From positions 154,493-218,492 of the forward strand of contig CAZRMV010000008.1 in the NCBI GenBank assembly GCA_964601275.1: a stretch of 64,000 bases of DNA, read 5' to 3'. Shown here piece after piece: positions 27,816-35,850 of the stretch. Positions within the stretch are counted from its first letter, which is position 1. The number at the start of each line of letters is the position of its first letter. The position numbers and the translations under genes were made by a program. The notes beneath the pieces were generated by a model, which was not told the origin of the DNA, did not search any database, and saw only the letters and a program-made list of their open reading frames with translations. Source of the DNA: JAOZPE01 sp964601275 (GTDB lineage: Bacteria; Krumholzibacteriota; Krumholzibacteriia; JAJRXK01).

Positions 27816-29082
27816 CGTCCTTCGCGCCGCCTCCCTCGCGGGCCGTGGCCGCCTTGAGCCCCGCGTCCTTCGAAGCAGCGGCGCCGGCTTCCTCGGGAAC
27901 CGGCGGAGCCGCCGGCGCGGCGGAAGGCCGCTCCGACGCCGCGGCGGCGCGTGCGGAGAAGCGGGGGATCTCGATGATCTCGGCCAGTTGACGGTGGGAA
28001 AGGCCGTCCTCGAGCCGATCCCGCAGCCCCAGCAGGTAGCTCACCGCCTGCATCGCGGTGGGGCGTCCCTCGCGCGGCAGGGTGTAGGCCAGTTCGATGG
28101 CCATTCCGGCCAGAGCCCCCACCGCGAGGATCGCCGCGCTCTGGCGGCCGTCCACGACCTCACCCAACGAGGCGAAGGCCACCGTGGCGAACCACAGGGC
28201 GCCGGTCGCGCGGCGCGGGCTCATGCCCAGGCGCAACAGGCGATGGTGCAGGTGTTCGTCGTCCGCCCGGAAGATGCTCAGGCCCCGGCGGTGCCGGCGG
28301 ACGATGGTGGTGAGGGTGTCCAGGATGGGGATGGCCATCGCGACGACCACCACCACCGGCAAGGAGGGGGTGCGATGACTCAGCCCCAGGCCCAAGCCGG
28401 CGAGCCACAGCCCCAGCAGCATCGATCCGGCGTCGCCGAGGAAGATCCGGCGATGGGAAAGGTTCGAGCGCAAGAAGCCCAGCACCGCACCCAGGAAGAC
28501 CCCCACGAAGAGCATCCCCACCGGGTCGGCGGGAAACAGGCTCAGGCCCATCGCGGCCAGAACCACCACCACGATGCCCCCGGCCAGGCCGTCCAGACCG
28601 TCGATCAGGTTCACGCAGTTGATGAACCCCAGGTACCAGAAGAGGGTGACCGGTCCGCTGAACAATCCCAGCTCGATCGTTCCCACCCCGGGCAGGCTGA
28701 TCTGCCGCAGGGTCAGGCCCGCCGCCATGGGCAAGGTCACCACCACGATCTGGCCCAGCAGCTTCTTCTCCGCGTGCAGGCTGAAGCGATCGTCCAAAAC
28801 GCCCAGGATCAGGGTCCCCAGGCCGGCCAGGCCCAGGGCGAAGAAGGCGTGGGCGGAAAACGGGAGATCGACGAAGAAGGCGAGTGACCAGGCGGCGATC
28901 ACCACTGCGGCATAGATGGCCAGTCCGCCGCTGCAGGGCACCGCCTCGCGCTGGGCCCTCCGCCAGGAGGGATGGTCGACCAGGCCGATCGCCAGGCCCA
29001 AGCGGCGCACCGCGGGCATGAACAGGTGCACCAGGAGCGCGGTGGCGGCGATCAGGGCCAGATAATGGGGAAAGGAGATCAT
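27781..29082 (-). CDS. WecA/MraY-family undecaprenyl-phosphate sugar-1-phosphate transferase
   Basis: The 433-residue integral membrane protein has about ten transmembrane segments. It transfers a HexNAc-1-phosphate from a UDP-sugar to undecaprenyl phosphate, which starts glycan assembly. The diagnostic motifs are GVLDDRFSLHAEKKL, NLIDGLDGLAGG, FLGDAGSMLLG and the histidine motif DDEHLHHRLL. The last 80 residues or so are an Ala/Pro/Glu-rich cytoplasmic tail not seen in compact family members. ATG at 29082 is preferred over GTG at 29088. It begins 7 bases after the glycosyltransferase stop. Confidence 0.92.
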   Translation of the reverse strand: MISFPHYLALIAATALLVHLFMPAVRRLGLAIGLVDHPSWRRAQREAVPCSGGLAIYAAVVIAAWSLAFFVDLPFSAHAFFALGLAGLGTLILGVLDDRFSLHAEKKLLGQIVVVTLPMAAGLTLRQISLPGVGTIELGLFSGPVTLFWYLGFINCVNLIDGLDGLAGGIVVVVLAAMGLSLFPADPVGMLFVGVFLGAVLGFLRSNLSHRRIFLGDAGSMLLGLWLAGLGLGLSHRTPSLPVVVVVAMAIPILDTLTTIVRRHRRGLSIFRADDEHLHHRLLRLGMSPRRATGALWFATVAFASLGEVVDGRQSAAILAVGALAGMAIELAYTLPREGRPTAMQAVSYLLGLRDRLEDGLSHRQLAEIIEIPRFSARAAAASERPSAAPAAPPVPEEAGAAASKDAGLKAATAREGGGAKDDVILALGDDNH

Positions 29083-29089
29083 CGGCACC

Positions 29090-30235
29090 CTACCTTGCTT
29101 CCTCGATCCGGGAAACCCTCCACGCGCGGAGGGCTCCCAGCATGAGACGGGCGCAACGCTCCCAGCGATAGGAGCGGGCCCGGATCCTCCCCGCGGCGGC
29201 CAATCGGCGCCGCAGCGCGGGATCGGAGGCCAGGCGACGCATACCCCGTTCCAATTCGCCCGTATCGAGCGGATCGACCAGGAGGGCGGCGTCGCCGGTC
29301 ACCTCGGCGGTGGCGATGCCTCTGGACGTCAGCACCGGGCAGCCCCGGGCCATGGCCTCCACCGCGGGAAGCCCGAAACCCTCGTACAGGGACGGGAAGA
29401 GCAGCGCCAACGAGCGGTCATATTGCCGCAGCAGCTCCACCTCGTCGAGGTAGCCCAACAGATGCAGGCGGGTGGGATCGGGATGCATCTGCACCGCGCG
29501 CCGGATCCCCGCGTCTTCCCAACCTCGTCCGCCCACGATCTTCAGCCCGGGAAACTCCGGATCGAAACGACACTGGTTCGCGTGGGCGGCCAGCAGTCGC
29601 TCCAGGTTCTTCCGGGGTTCCAGGGTGCCGACGAAGAGGAAATCCCGCCGCTCTTCCTCGAGGGAAGACGCCGGCCGGGAAGGGTCTTCATCGCCGTGAT
29701 CAAGAAGCGCGGACGAAACTCCTCCGGGTGCGATCCGCAGTTTGTACAGCGCCGAGGGCTCGTAGGCGGCCACTTCGTGCGCCATGGTTCGGGTGGTCAC
29801 GAAGACCAGCTCGGCCCGGCGCATCGAGCGGCCCACCATCCGGCGATAGTACTGCCGCTTCAGCCGGGGCATGGTCTCCGGCAACCGGACGAAGGTGAGA
29901 TCCTGAACCACCACCGCGGTGGAGAACGGTCCCCACAGCGGAGCGATGAAGTTCGGGGACAACACCAGGTCCGCCCCCAGACGCTTCCCCAGGCGGGGAA
30001 TCGCCGTGTGCAGCGACAGCATGCGGCCCCAGGAGTTTTCGCGCAAGAGTTGAATGGGCACCACGGTGAATCCCTCGACCCCCTCCAGGAAGTCGAAGGA
30101 TGAGGGGTACGGCGCCGCGATCACGAATTCGTCCTCGCGGGGCAGACGACTCATCGCCCGGATCATCTCGAGGGTGTAGGTGCCGATCCCGGTCTGGCCG
30201 GGCCCCACCTGCAGGGCGGGAAGCAGGACGCGCAT
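29090..30235 (-). CDS. Glycosyltransferase family 4
   Basis: The 381-residue GT-B protein has an N-terminal acceptor domain with GQTGIGTYTLEM and a C-terminal donor domain. The family motifs are FVGTLEPRKNLERLL and the E-x7-E pattern EGFGLPAVEAMARGCPVL. It should add a sugar to a lipid-linked intermediate on the cytoplasmic side. It is placed between the Wzy-like and WecA-like genes, four bases after the former. Confidence 0.92.
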   Translation of the reverse strand: MRVLLPALQVGPGQTGIGTYTLEMIRAMSRLPREDEFVIAAPYPSSFDFLEGVEGFTVVPIQLLRENSWGRMLSLHTAIPRLGKRLGADLVLSPNFIAPLWGPFSTAVVVQDLTFVRLPETMPRLKRQYYRRMVGRSMRRAELVFVTTRTMAHEVAAYEPSALYKLRIAPGGVSSALLDHGDEDPSRPASSLEEERRDFLFVGTLEPRKNLERLLAAHANQCRFDPEFPGLKIVGGRGWEDAGIRRAVQMHPDPTRLHLLGYLDEVELLRQYDRSLALLFPSLYEGFGLPAVEAMARGCPVLTSRGIATAEVTGDAALLVDPLDTGELERGMRRLASDPALRRRLAAAGRIRARSYRWERCARLMLGALRAWRVSRIEEAR

Positions 30236-30239
30236 CCGC

Positions 30240-31691
30240 TCAGCTCCCTTCCCGGTGGTTCATCCGGGCCAGGGCCGCGCTCACCCCGGCGGTCAGCCAC
30301 AGGTGCGGCAGGTTGATCTGGCTGAAGGTCAACAACTGGAGCAACATCGCGGCCACGGTGGCGGCCAGGATCAAGGACACCCCGAAGGGAACCACCAGCC
30401 GGGTCCCCGCCGGGGCGATGCCGTGCGGCCCCGGGACCGGCACCGGGAAGGCCCCGCCCGGGCGGTGGCCGAAGAGCGCGCGGAGGGGCGAGAGCGGTCG
30501 CACCAGGGCCAAGCCCCACAGCAGCGCCCCCACCGACCCGGTCTCGGCCAGGATCCGCAGGGGCAGGCTGTTGGTGACCGGCCAGGAGAAGGCCGCCATC
30601 CCGCTGCCTCCCGACCGGTAGTACCAGAATCCGAAGCCCCCCCAGCCCACGCCCTGGAGGGGGTGCTCCAGGAAGAGGCGGAAGGCGGCCCGCCAACTGG
30701 CCAGGCGGGTCAGGTTGCTCAGGTCGTCGTGGGCGAAGGATTGCTCCATGCGGCGCAGCATGAGGGCAGGCAGGGCCCACACCGCGGTCCCGCTCAGGAG
30801 CGCGGCCAGACCTCCCGCCCCCAGCAGAAGGACCACCCCGGCCAGGACCACCGTCCGCCGGCCCGGTCGCGGAAGCAACCCCCGCCCCATCGCCACTGCC
30901 ACGAGGACGATCCACAGGGCCAGTCCCAGGTAGACCCCGCGGCTGAAGGTGAGGACCGCACACGCCAGCCCCGTTGCCAACGCCAGGCCCCGCCACCATC
31001 GCCCGCCGGCCCGGGAGGAAAGCCAACCCAACAGGGTCACCGGCAACACGCACAGCAGGTAGCTGCCGAAGAAGAGGGGTTCGGCCGCTCCCGACCGTAC
31101 CCGGGCGATGCCCACGAAGCGATGGCCCAGGTAGAGTTCGTCGCTGCCCGAGGCGATGGAGGGATTCGAGCCCAGCACCCGGGCCAGCAGCTGCCGGGCC
31201 GGCAGGTCGAGGGCGTAGGCCGCGGCGAAGTAGAGCCCCACCACCGAGGCCAGAAGCATCCCCGCGCTGGCCGTGCGTTCCCAACCCCGAAGGGTGGCCC
31301 GCACATCGCGCGTCCGGGACAACACCAGCGTGGGCAGGGCGGCCAGGCCGAGAAAATAAGCCAGTTGGAGGCCCTGCTTGAGTCCCTTCGACCAGGGCTG
31401 CTCTCCGCCCAGTCCCATCTCGTCCAGGGTCCACAGCGCGCCCAGTCCCAAGAGGGTCCAGGCCAGAAGCATCAGCACCCGCTCCCCGTCACGGTCGATC
31501 GTTCCCTCCAGCAGGAAGGGAAGGCAGAGCAGCGCCGCGCCCCCGGTCACCAGGGCGGGCTGCGCCCCGGTCCCCAGGCTGCGGCCCAGAAGAAGCTGCC
31601 CGAGCCCGATTCCGATCCAGGGCAGGAGGAAGAACGTGGCCCGCAGCAGGAGATCGGCGAGGGAAGCGGCGGAAGCGCGCGGGTCCACCAT
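30240..31691 (-). CDS. O-antigen ligase/polymerase (Wzy_C family), first locus
   Basis: The 483-residue membrane protein has about 11-12 hydrophobic segments. It has a large extracytoplasmic loop with the Wzy_C region (GVGWGGFGFW, then TNSLPLRILAETG). It either polymerises repeat units or ligates the finished chain. A GTG at 31700 overlaps the Wzz-like stop codon (GTGA), and the ATG at 31691 follows. Either start is possible. Confidence 0.85.
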   Translation of the reverse strand: MVDPRASAASLADLLLRATFFLLPWIGIGLGQLLLGRSLGTGAQPALVTGGAALLCLPFLLEGTIDRDGERVLMLLAWTLLGLGALWTLDEMGLGGEQPWSKGLKQGLQLAYFLGLAALPTLVLSRTRDVRATLRGWERTASAGMLLASVVGLYFAAAYALDLPARQLLARVLGSNPSIASGSDELYLGHRFVGIARVRSGAAEPLFFGSYLLCVLPVTLLGWLSSRAGGRWWRGLALATGLACAVLTFSRGVYLGLALWIVLVAVAMGRGLLPRPGRRTVVLAGVVLLLGAGGLAALLSGTAVWALPALMLRRMEQSFAHDDLSNLTRLASWRAAFRLFLEHPLQGVGWGGFGFWYYRSGGSGMAAFSWPVTNSLPLRILAETGSVGALLWGLALVRPLSPLRALFGHRPGGAFPVPVPGPHGIAPAGTRLVVPFGVSLILAATVAAMLLQLLTFSQINLPHLWLTAGVSAALARMNHREGS

Positions 31692-31696
31692 GGCGT

Positions 31697-33442
31697 TCAC
31701 TGGACCAGGAGGCCCCCCGCCCGGTTCTGGGTCTGCTCGAGCAGACGGACACAATCGCGCAGGCTGGCCCGACGGGTCCGGCGGCTCTTGACCACCACGA
31801 GCACGCGCCAGGCTCCCGCGGCCGATTGCGCCAGCAGGTCTTCCAGGGGGCCCCCGCCGATCCGTCCAGCGGCTCCGCCCCGCCCCCATCGGGCCTGGAC
31901 CGCTCCCAGCAGTTCGGTCACCCCCAGTCCGTCCGGATCGAGCAACCAGAGCCCCTCTCCCTCGGTCGGCCGGTGGGCCGCCGCCGCGGCCACGTCCGGC
32001 GCGATGGTGCCTCCTTCGGCGGGCGGGCGGCACAGGACCTTCCAGCCACTCACCCGCTCCGCGTCCTCGGCGTCCCGCACCGTGGGGTCGAAGGCCTCCA
32101 CGACCACCGAGGCGCCGGTCCCCAGCAGCAGGGTGATGAACACCGCCGAGACCATGGCCAACAGGGGACGGGGTGAGGCCGGCCGCCGGGGCGGCTCGGC
32201 GGGATGGATGGTGGCCAAGCGCGTGGCGTGCCGGTGGGCGATCATCTCCGCCTCCACCCGGCGTTGCTGCACCAGTTCCTGGATCTGGCGCGCCAAATCG
32301 ACTTCCCGCTGGTATCTCGACTCCGCCGCGGCCAGGGTGGGCAGGATCACCAGGCGGCGCTGCAGGGAATCGATCCGGGCGTCGAGCTGCTCCACCTCGG
32401 CGCTGCGCCCGAAGATGTCCGGCTCGAAGTCGTGGATGGCGGTCAACAGCCGTTCGGTCAGGACCACCGGGTCGCCCTCGAGCGAGGGGTCGATCTTCAA
32501 CGAATCGGCCTGTCCGGCCAGCATCGTCCGTGCCCGCCCGATGCGCTGCCGCAAGCCGGCGACCTGCGGATCGTCCGGGGAGAGTCCCGAGGCGACCAGG
32601 TATTCCAGGCGCGCCTCGTCCCGGGCGAGCTGCCGGCGCAGATCCTGGGCCACCGAGGCCGGGTCGGCGGAGAGCCGGTGGGCCAGCCGCGCGTAGATCG
32701 TCTCGAGCTGGGCCCGTCGCTCGGCCAGGCGGGCCCGTTGGCCCTCCAGTTCCGCGCTGTCCTGGATCTCCAGGCCCCGCAGGCGGAGGATCTCCCGGAT
32801 GACCCCTCGTCCCTCTTCTTCCAGGCCGATTCCCCGCTCGCGGCTGCGGAACTGCCGCAGGGTATCCTCCTTCTGGGCCACGATCTCGTTCCACTGCCGC
32901 TCTTCCTCGCGCAGCTTGCCCAGCCACTCCACCAAGGCGGCCCGGTTGAGGCTGTCCTGCACCGCGGCGTAGGTCCGCAACGACAGGTTGGCCAAGCGGG
33001 CGGCACGCTCGGCGGTCGAAGCGGTGGCCTCCAGTTGCAAGAGGCCGGTCTTGTCGCGGGAACTGGCGCGCAGGCGGCCTTGCAGCTCGCGCAGCAGCGA
33101 TTCCTCGTCCTTTCCAGGCCCTCCCAGCTCGTCGAGGAGTTCGGGTTCCTCCTTCCGGAGGGCGTCGAGGATGGCGCGGTGGGTCGATCCGCTCCGCAGC
33201 ACCGCCAGGTGGTTGTTCACCACGAACACGTATTGCACCGGGAAGGGACGCCCGTTGCCGAAGCGCAGGTCGGCCTCGAACTCGCGGTAGGGGACGATGG
33301 TGGTCGCGGTGGCGCGATAGAGGGTCGGCGCGGCGATCAGGTAGACGATCGTGCCCAGCACGGACACGAGAAGCGCGGCCAGGTACGACCACCGGTGGCG
33401 GCGCGCGAAGGAGAGATAGGGGGCCAAGGGTGTTTCATTCAT
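31697..33442 (-). CDS. Wzz/GumC-type chain-length protein with a degenerate kinase-like tail
   Basis: The 581-residue protein has a first transmembrane segment at about 19-38 and a long coiled-coil periplasmic region (about 150-400). A second transmembrane segment lies at about 425-446. The 135-residue cytoplasmic tail aligns by eye with the ends of BY-kinases (TVRDAEDAERVSGWKVL at the start, LVVVKSRRTRR..LLEQT near the end). It has no Walker A motif, so it cannot be a normal ATP-binding kinase. It should regulate chain length and export. The ATG at 33442 heads this gene, 60 bases after the end of the unknown upstream gene. Confidence 0.85.
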   Translation of the reverse strand: MNETPLAPYLSFARRHRWSYLAALLVSVLGTIVYLIAAPTLYRATATTIVPYREFEADLRFGNGRPFPVQYVFVVNNHLAVLRSGSTHRAILDALRKEEPELLDELGGPGKDEESLLRELQGRLRASSRDKTGLLQLEATASTAERAARLANLSLRTYAAVQDSLNRAALVEWLGKLREEERQWNEIVAQKEDTLRQFRSRERGIGLEEEGRGVIREILRLRGLEIQDSAELEGQRARLAERRAQLETIYARLAHRLSADPASVAQDLRRQLARDEARLEYLVASGLSPDDPQVAGLRQRIGRARTMLAGQADSLKIDPSLEGDPVVLTERLLTAIHDFEPDIFGRSAEVEQLDARIDSLQRRLVILPTLAAAESRYQREVDLARQIQELVQQRRVEAEMIAHRHATRLATIHPAEPPRRPASPRPLLAMVSAVFITLLLGTGASVVVEAFDPTVRDAEDAERVSGWKVLCRPPAEGGTIAPDVAAAAAHRPTEGEGLWLLDPDGLGVTELLGAVQARWGRGGAAGRIGGGPLEDLLAQSAAGAWRVLVVVKSRRTRRASLRDCVRLLEQTQNRAGGLLVQ

Positions 33443-33502
33443 GGGTCATGTCCCGATCCGGCCCTCCTTGTAGCATGGACGCCCCGGCGCGCCAAGCCGC
33501 AA

Positions 33503-34108
33503 TCACCCCCCTTCGGCTCGCCCGGACGCGTTTTCCCGGGAGACCGCCAGCCGCCGTTGGGCATCCGCCCGGGACAACGCGGCCTGGAGGATCCCCTTCA
33601 ACCGGAGTTCGGAGCGAGGGCTTGGCGTCTCCTCGAGCCGGTGCAGGCTCAGCGGAACGGTCAATCCCGCGTCGGCGAGGATCTGCAGCTGCGCGGCGGA
33701 CGGAAGTCTCCCCGGGAAGAGCGCGGCGACCTCCCCGGGGGACTTGGCCCAGGCGAAGACCCCCAGGAGGTAGAGCGCGCGGGCCCGGGCGGCCCTCCGG
33801 GCCGGTCCCAGCCAGACCAGGAAGTCGATCCGCTCATCGGGTTCGAGGGCGAGCAGGGCGAGACGGTCCTCGTCGACCCGCCCCAGGTCGACGATCTCCA
33901 CCGAAGGGGCGGCCCTCTCCTCCCGCGGGGCGAGGCCAAGGCGGTCGACACAGGCCCGCAGGGTCCGGAGCAACTGGAGGCGGTGGGCGGACTCGCCGAG
34001 TCCGGCCACCGCGACCCGGAACACCCCGGCCGGTGGCGGGCGCAGGTAGCTGCGCGCCACCCGCTCCCAGCGCGTCTCGACCAGATCCCTCGGACCCTGG
34101 GATTTCAA
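33503..34108 (-). CDS. Unknown protein coupled to the ParA-CBM gene
   Basis: The 201-residue protein is read from a TTG at 34108 that overlaps the ParA-CBM stop codon (TTGA). It begins with a basic stretch and has a beta-strand-like segment FRVAVAGLG near residue 28. A hydrophobic FLVWLGPARR..ALYLLGVFAWA region follows near 100-125, and the C-terminus is helical and Arg-rich. I recognise no family. Its position between a ParA-like ATPase and a Wzz-like protein suggests a joint role in polysaccharide assembly, by inference only. The start codon is uncertain. Confidence 0.6.
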   Translation of the reverse strand: MKSQGPRDLVETRWERVARSYLRPPPAGVFRVAVAGLGESAHRLQLLRTLRACVDRLGLAPREERAAPSVEIVDLGRVDEDRLALLALEPDERIDFLVWLGPARRAARARALYLLGVFAWAKSPGEVAALFPGRLPSAAQLQILADAGLTVPLSLHRLEETPSPRSELRLKGILQAALSRADAQRRLAVSRENASGRAEGG

Positions 34109-35193
34109 TGGACCTCCCGCTCCGGCACGGTCAGCACCGAATTGAGCTGGCCGTAGGCGTTGCAGATCTGCTCGGGATTGCCCGGATCGGGGGTCCACTC
34201 GCCGTCCACGATGAACTTGTACTCGTAGCAGCCGGGCGGAATCTCGATCTCGCAGCGCCAATGGCCATCGCCCTCCGGCTGCATCTCGATTCCCTCCACC
34301 GACCATCCGGTGAAGTCCCCGGTCACACACACCTTCTCCGCGTGGGGGAAGAAGGCGCGGAAGTGCACCCCGGCGCTCTTGGGCCCGGGTCCGTAGAGCA
34401 ATTCCTCCCATTCCAGCAGCTCTTCCTCCTTCAGGGCCCAGTCCCCGCTCTCGAATTCGCGCGCCAGCGCCGCGAAGTCTTCCGCGCCGTGGCAGCCGGG
34501 GTCGAAGCGGTCGATGGGAAGGCCGGCCTGCGCGGCCTCCCGCAGCCGGATGGTCACCCGGATGAGGGTGTGCACCCGGCGGCCCGGCTGGAGCGCGTCG
34601 ATGTCCTCCAGGATGCGCCGGGCATAGCGGGTCCTCAGGTCGAAGCCGCAGGGAACGATCCGCAGGCGCGGCCGGTGGCCCCGCTCCTGCTCGAGTCCCC
34701 GCAGGGTCGCGTCGAAACGCTGCACCGCTTCCACCGCGAAGCGGCTGGCGTCGACCGGAAGCAAGGCTTCCGAACTGGCGAGCAGGGCGTTGAAGGTCAA
34801 CAGCCCGATCTGCGGTGGATTGTCGATGAGGACGATCTCGTAGGGCATTTCCGAGACCGCCAACCGCTCGAGCAGCCGCCGGAGCTTGCGCGGCTGGTCG
34901 GCCAGGTCCTGCTCGATGGTGCTGAGGTCGAGATCGGCGGGAACCAGGTGGAGCTGCGGCGCGACCTCGATCCGCACGTCCTGCACCTTCACCCCCCCGT
35001 CCAGGTAGAGGTCACGGGTGCTCAGCCCGAAGTGGGCCGGCTCGACGCCCAGGCCCGCGGTCGCGTGCCCCTGGGGATCGTTGTCGATGAGGAGAACCTC
35101 GCGCCCCAGTCGAGCCAGGGCCGAGGCGAGATTGACGGCGACGGTGGTCTTGCCCACCCCGCCCTTCTGGTTGGCCACGGAAACGACGCGCAT
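34105..35193 (-). CDS. ParA/MinD-family ATPase fused to a CBM48/AMPK-beta-type glycogen-binding domain
   Basis: The 362-residue protein has a ParA domain at about 1-235 with a deviant Walker A KGGVGKT (K10 and K15), LLIDNDPQGHAT (34-45) and VLIDNPPQIG (121-130). A linker rich in Glu and Trp leads to a C-terminal E-set carbohydrate-binding domain (about 276-357). That domain has FRAFFPHAEKVCVTGDFTGW, the strand YEYKFIVDGEW (323-333), and DPGNPEQICNAYGQLNSVL, which is the classic CBM48/AMPK-beta signature. The ATG has GGGGGAGG five bases upstream. ParA proteins position cargo by ATP-driven gradients. A sugar-binding cargo domain in a polysaccharide locus suggests placement of a glucan or of the export machine, which is inference. 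No ParB is adjacent. Confidence 0.88.
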   Translation of the reverse strand: MRVVSVANQKGGVGKTTVAVNLASALARLGREVLLIDNDPQGHATAGLGVEPAHFGLSTRDLYLDGGVKVQDVRIEVAPQLHLVPADLDLSTIEQDLADQPRKLRRLLERLAVSEMPYEIVLIDNPPQIGLLTFNALLASSEALLPVDASRFAVEAVQRFDATLRGLEQERGHRPRLRIVPCGFDLRTRYARRILEDIDALQPGRRVHTLIRVTIRLREAAQAGLPIDRFDPGCHGAEDFAALAREFESGDWALKEEELLEWEELLYGPGPKSAGVHFRAFFPHAEKVCVTGDFTGWSVEGIEMQPEGDGHWRCEIEIPPGCYEYKFIVDGEWTPDPGNPEQICNAYGQLNSVLTVPEREVH

Positions 35194-35347
35194 CGGAACC
35201 TCCCCCGCAAAGAATTGCAGATGAAGGGAGCCCGGTGTCCGGTCGAAGCTGCGAAGCAGCGGGGGCTCGGCGGATGGAGCCTCCCGCCCGGCGGGGCACG
35301 GTCTCGCTTGCGCGTCGGGGCGTCCTGGCGGAAGCCTCCCAGGCCGC

Positions 35348-35376
35348 AGCATCCCCCCGGCCGCCGGCGCGGTCAA
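35348..35376 (-). promoter_or_regulatory. Candidate promoter before the ParA-CBM gene
   Basis: On the minus strand TTGACC (35371-35376), 17 bases, GATGCT (35348-35353). It lies in the 211-base gap after the DUF212 gene and gives a leader of about 150 bases. Confidence 0.35.
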
Positions 35377-35404
35377 GCGGAAAGCGCGACCGCGGTACGG
35401 GCTC

Positions 35405-35848
35405 TCAGCGCCCCGGGATCCAGCCCTTCCCGAGCAGGTAGACCCCCACTCCCACTGCGACCCCGGCCAGCACCTCCTGCCAGGTGTGCCCCACCAGTTC
35501 CTTGAGCCGGCGGCGGTCGACGTGGTGGGTCTCCTGGAGTTCATCGAGCATGCGATTGAGCACCCGGGCCTGCTGCCCCACCTCCTGTCGCAGGCCGGTG
35601 GCTTCGAAGATGAAGTAGAGGCTGAAGACCAGGGAGATGCTGAAGAGGATCGACTGCCCCCCTTCGGCGCGGTAGATGCACAGGGTCAGGGTGGTCACCA
35701 GCGCGCTGTGGCTGCTGGGCATGCCCCCGGTGTCGATGATCCGGCTGAGCGCGCGCACCCCCTCGCGGTGGGCGGTGAAGAAGGGCTTGAGCAGTTGCGC
35801 GACGGCCATGCTGGCCAGCGACAACCATCCGATGCTACCGATGAACAT
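35405..35848 (-). CDS. Divergent PAP2-family membrane protein (DUF212)
   Basis: The 147-residue protein has about four transmembrane segments and the family motif GGMPSSHSALVTTL, followed later by HTWQEVLAG. Members resemble PAP2 phosphatases. A role in recycling lipid phosphates is plausible but unproven. ATG at 35848 has AAGGAG five bases upstream. A GTG at 35854 is too close to it. The start overlaps the stop region of the upstream gene. Confidence 0.85.
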   Translation of the reverse strand: MFIGSIGWLSLASMAVAQLLKPFFTAHREGVRALSRIIDTGGMPSSHSALVTTLTLCIYRAEGGQSILFSISLVFSLYFIFEATGLRQEVGQQARVLNRMLDELQETHHVDRRRLKELVGHTWQEVLAGVAVGVGVYLLGKGWIPGR

Positions 35849-35850
35849 GG

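Noticed and set aside
34105..35193. ParA-CBM as the positioning protein for the microcompartments at 15-2117
   Set aside because: Positioning ATPases of that sort are usually encoded beside shell genes. These genes are over 30 kb apart and separated by unrelated operons, and the domain binds sugar, not a shell adaptor.
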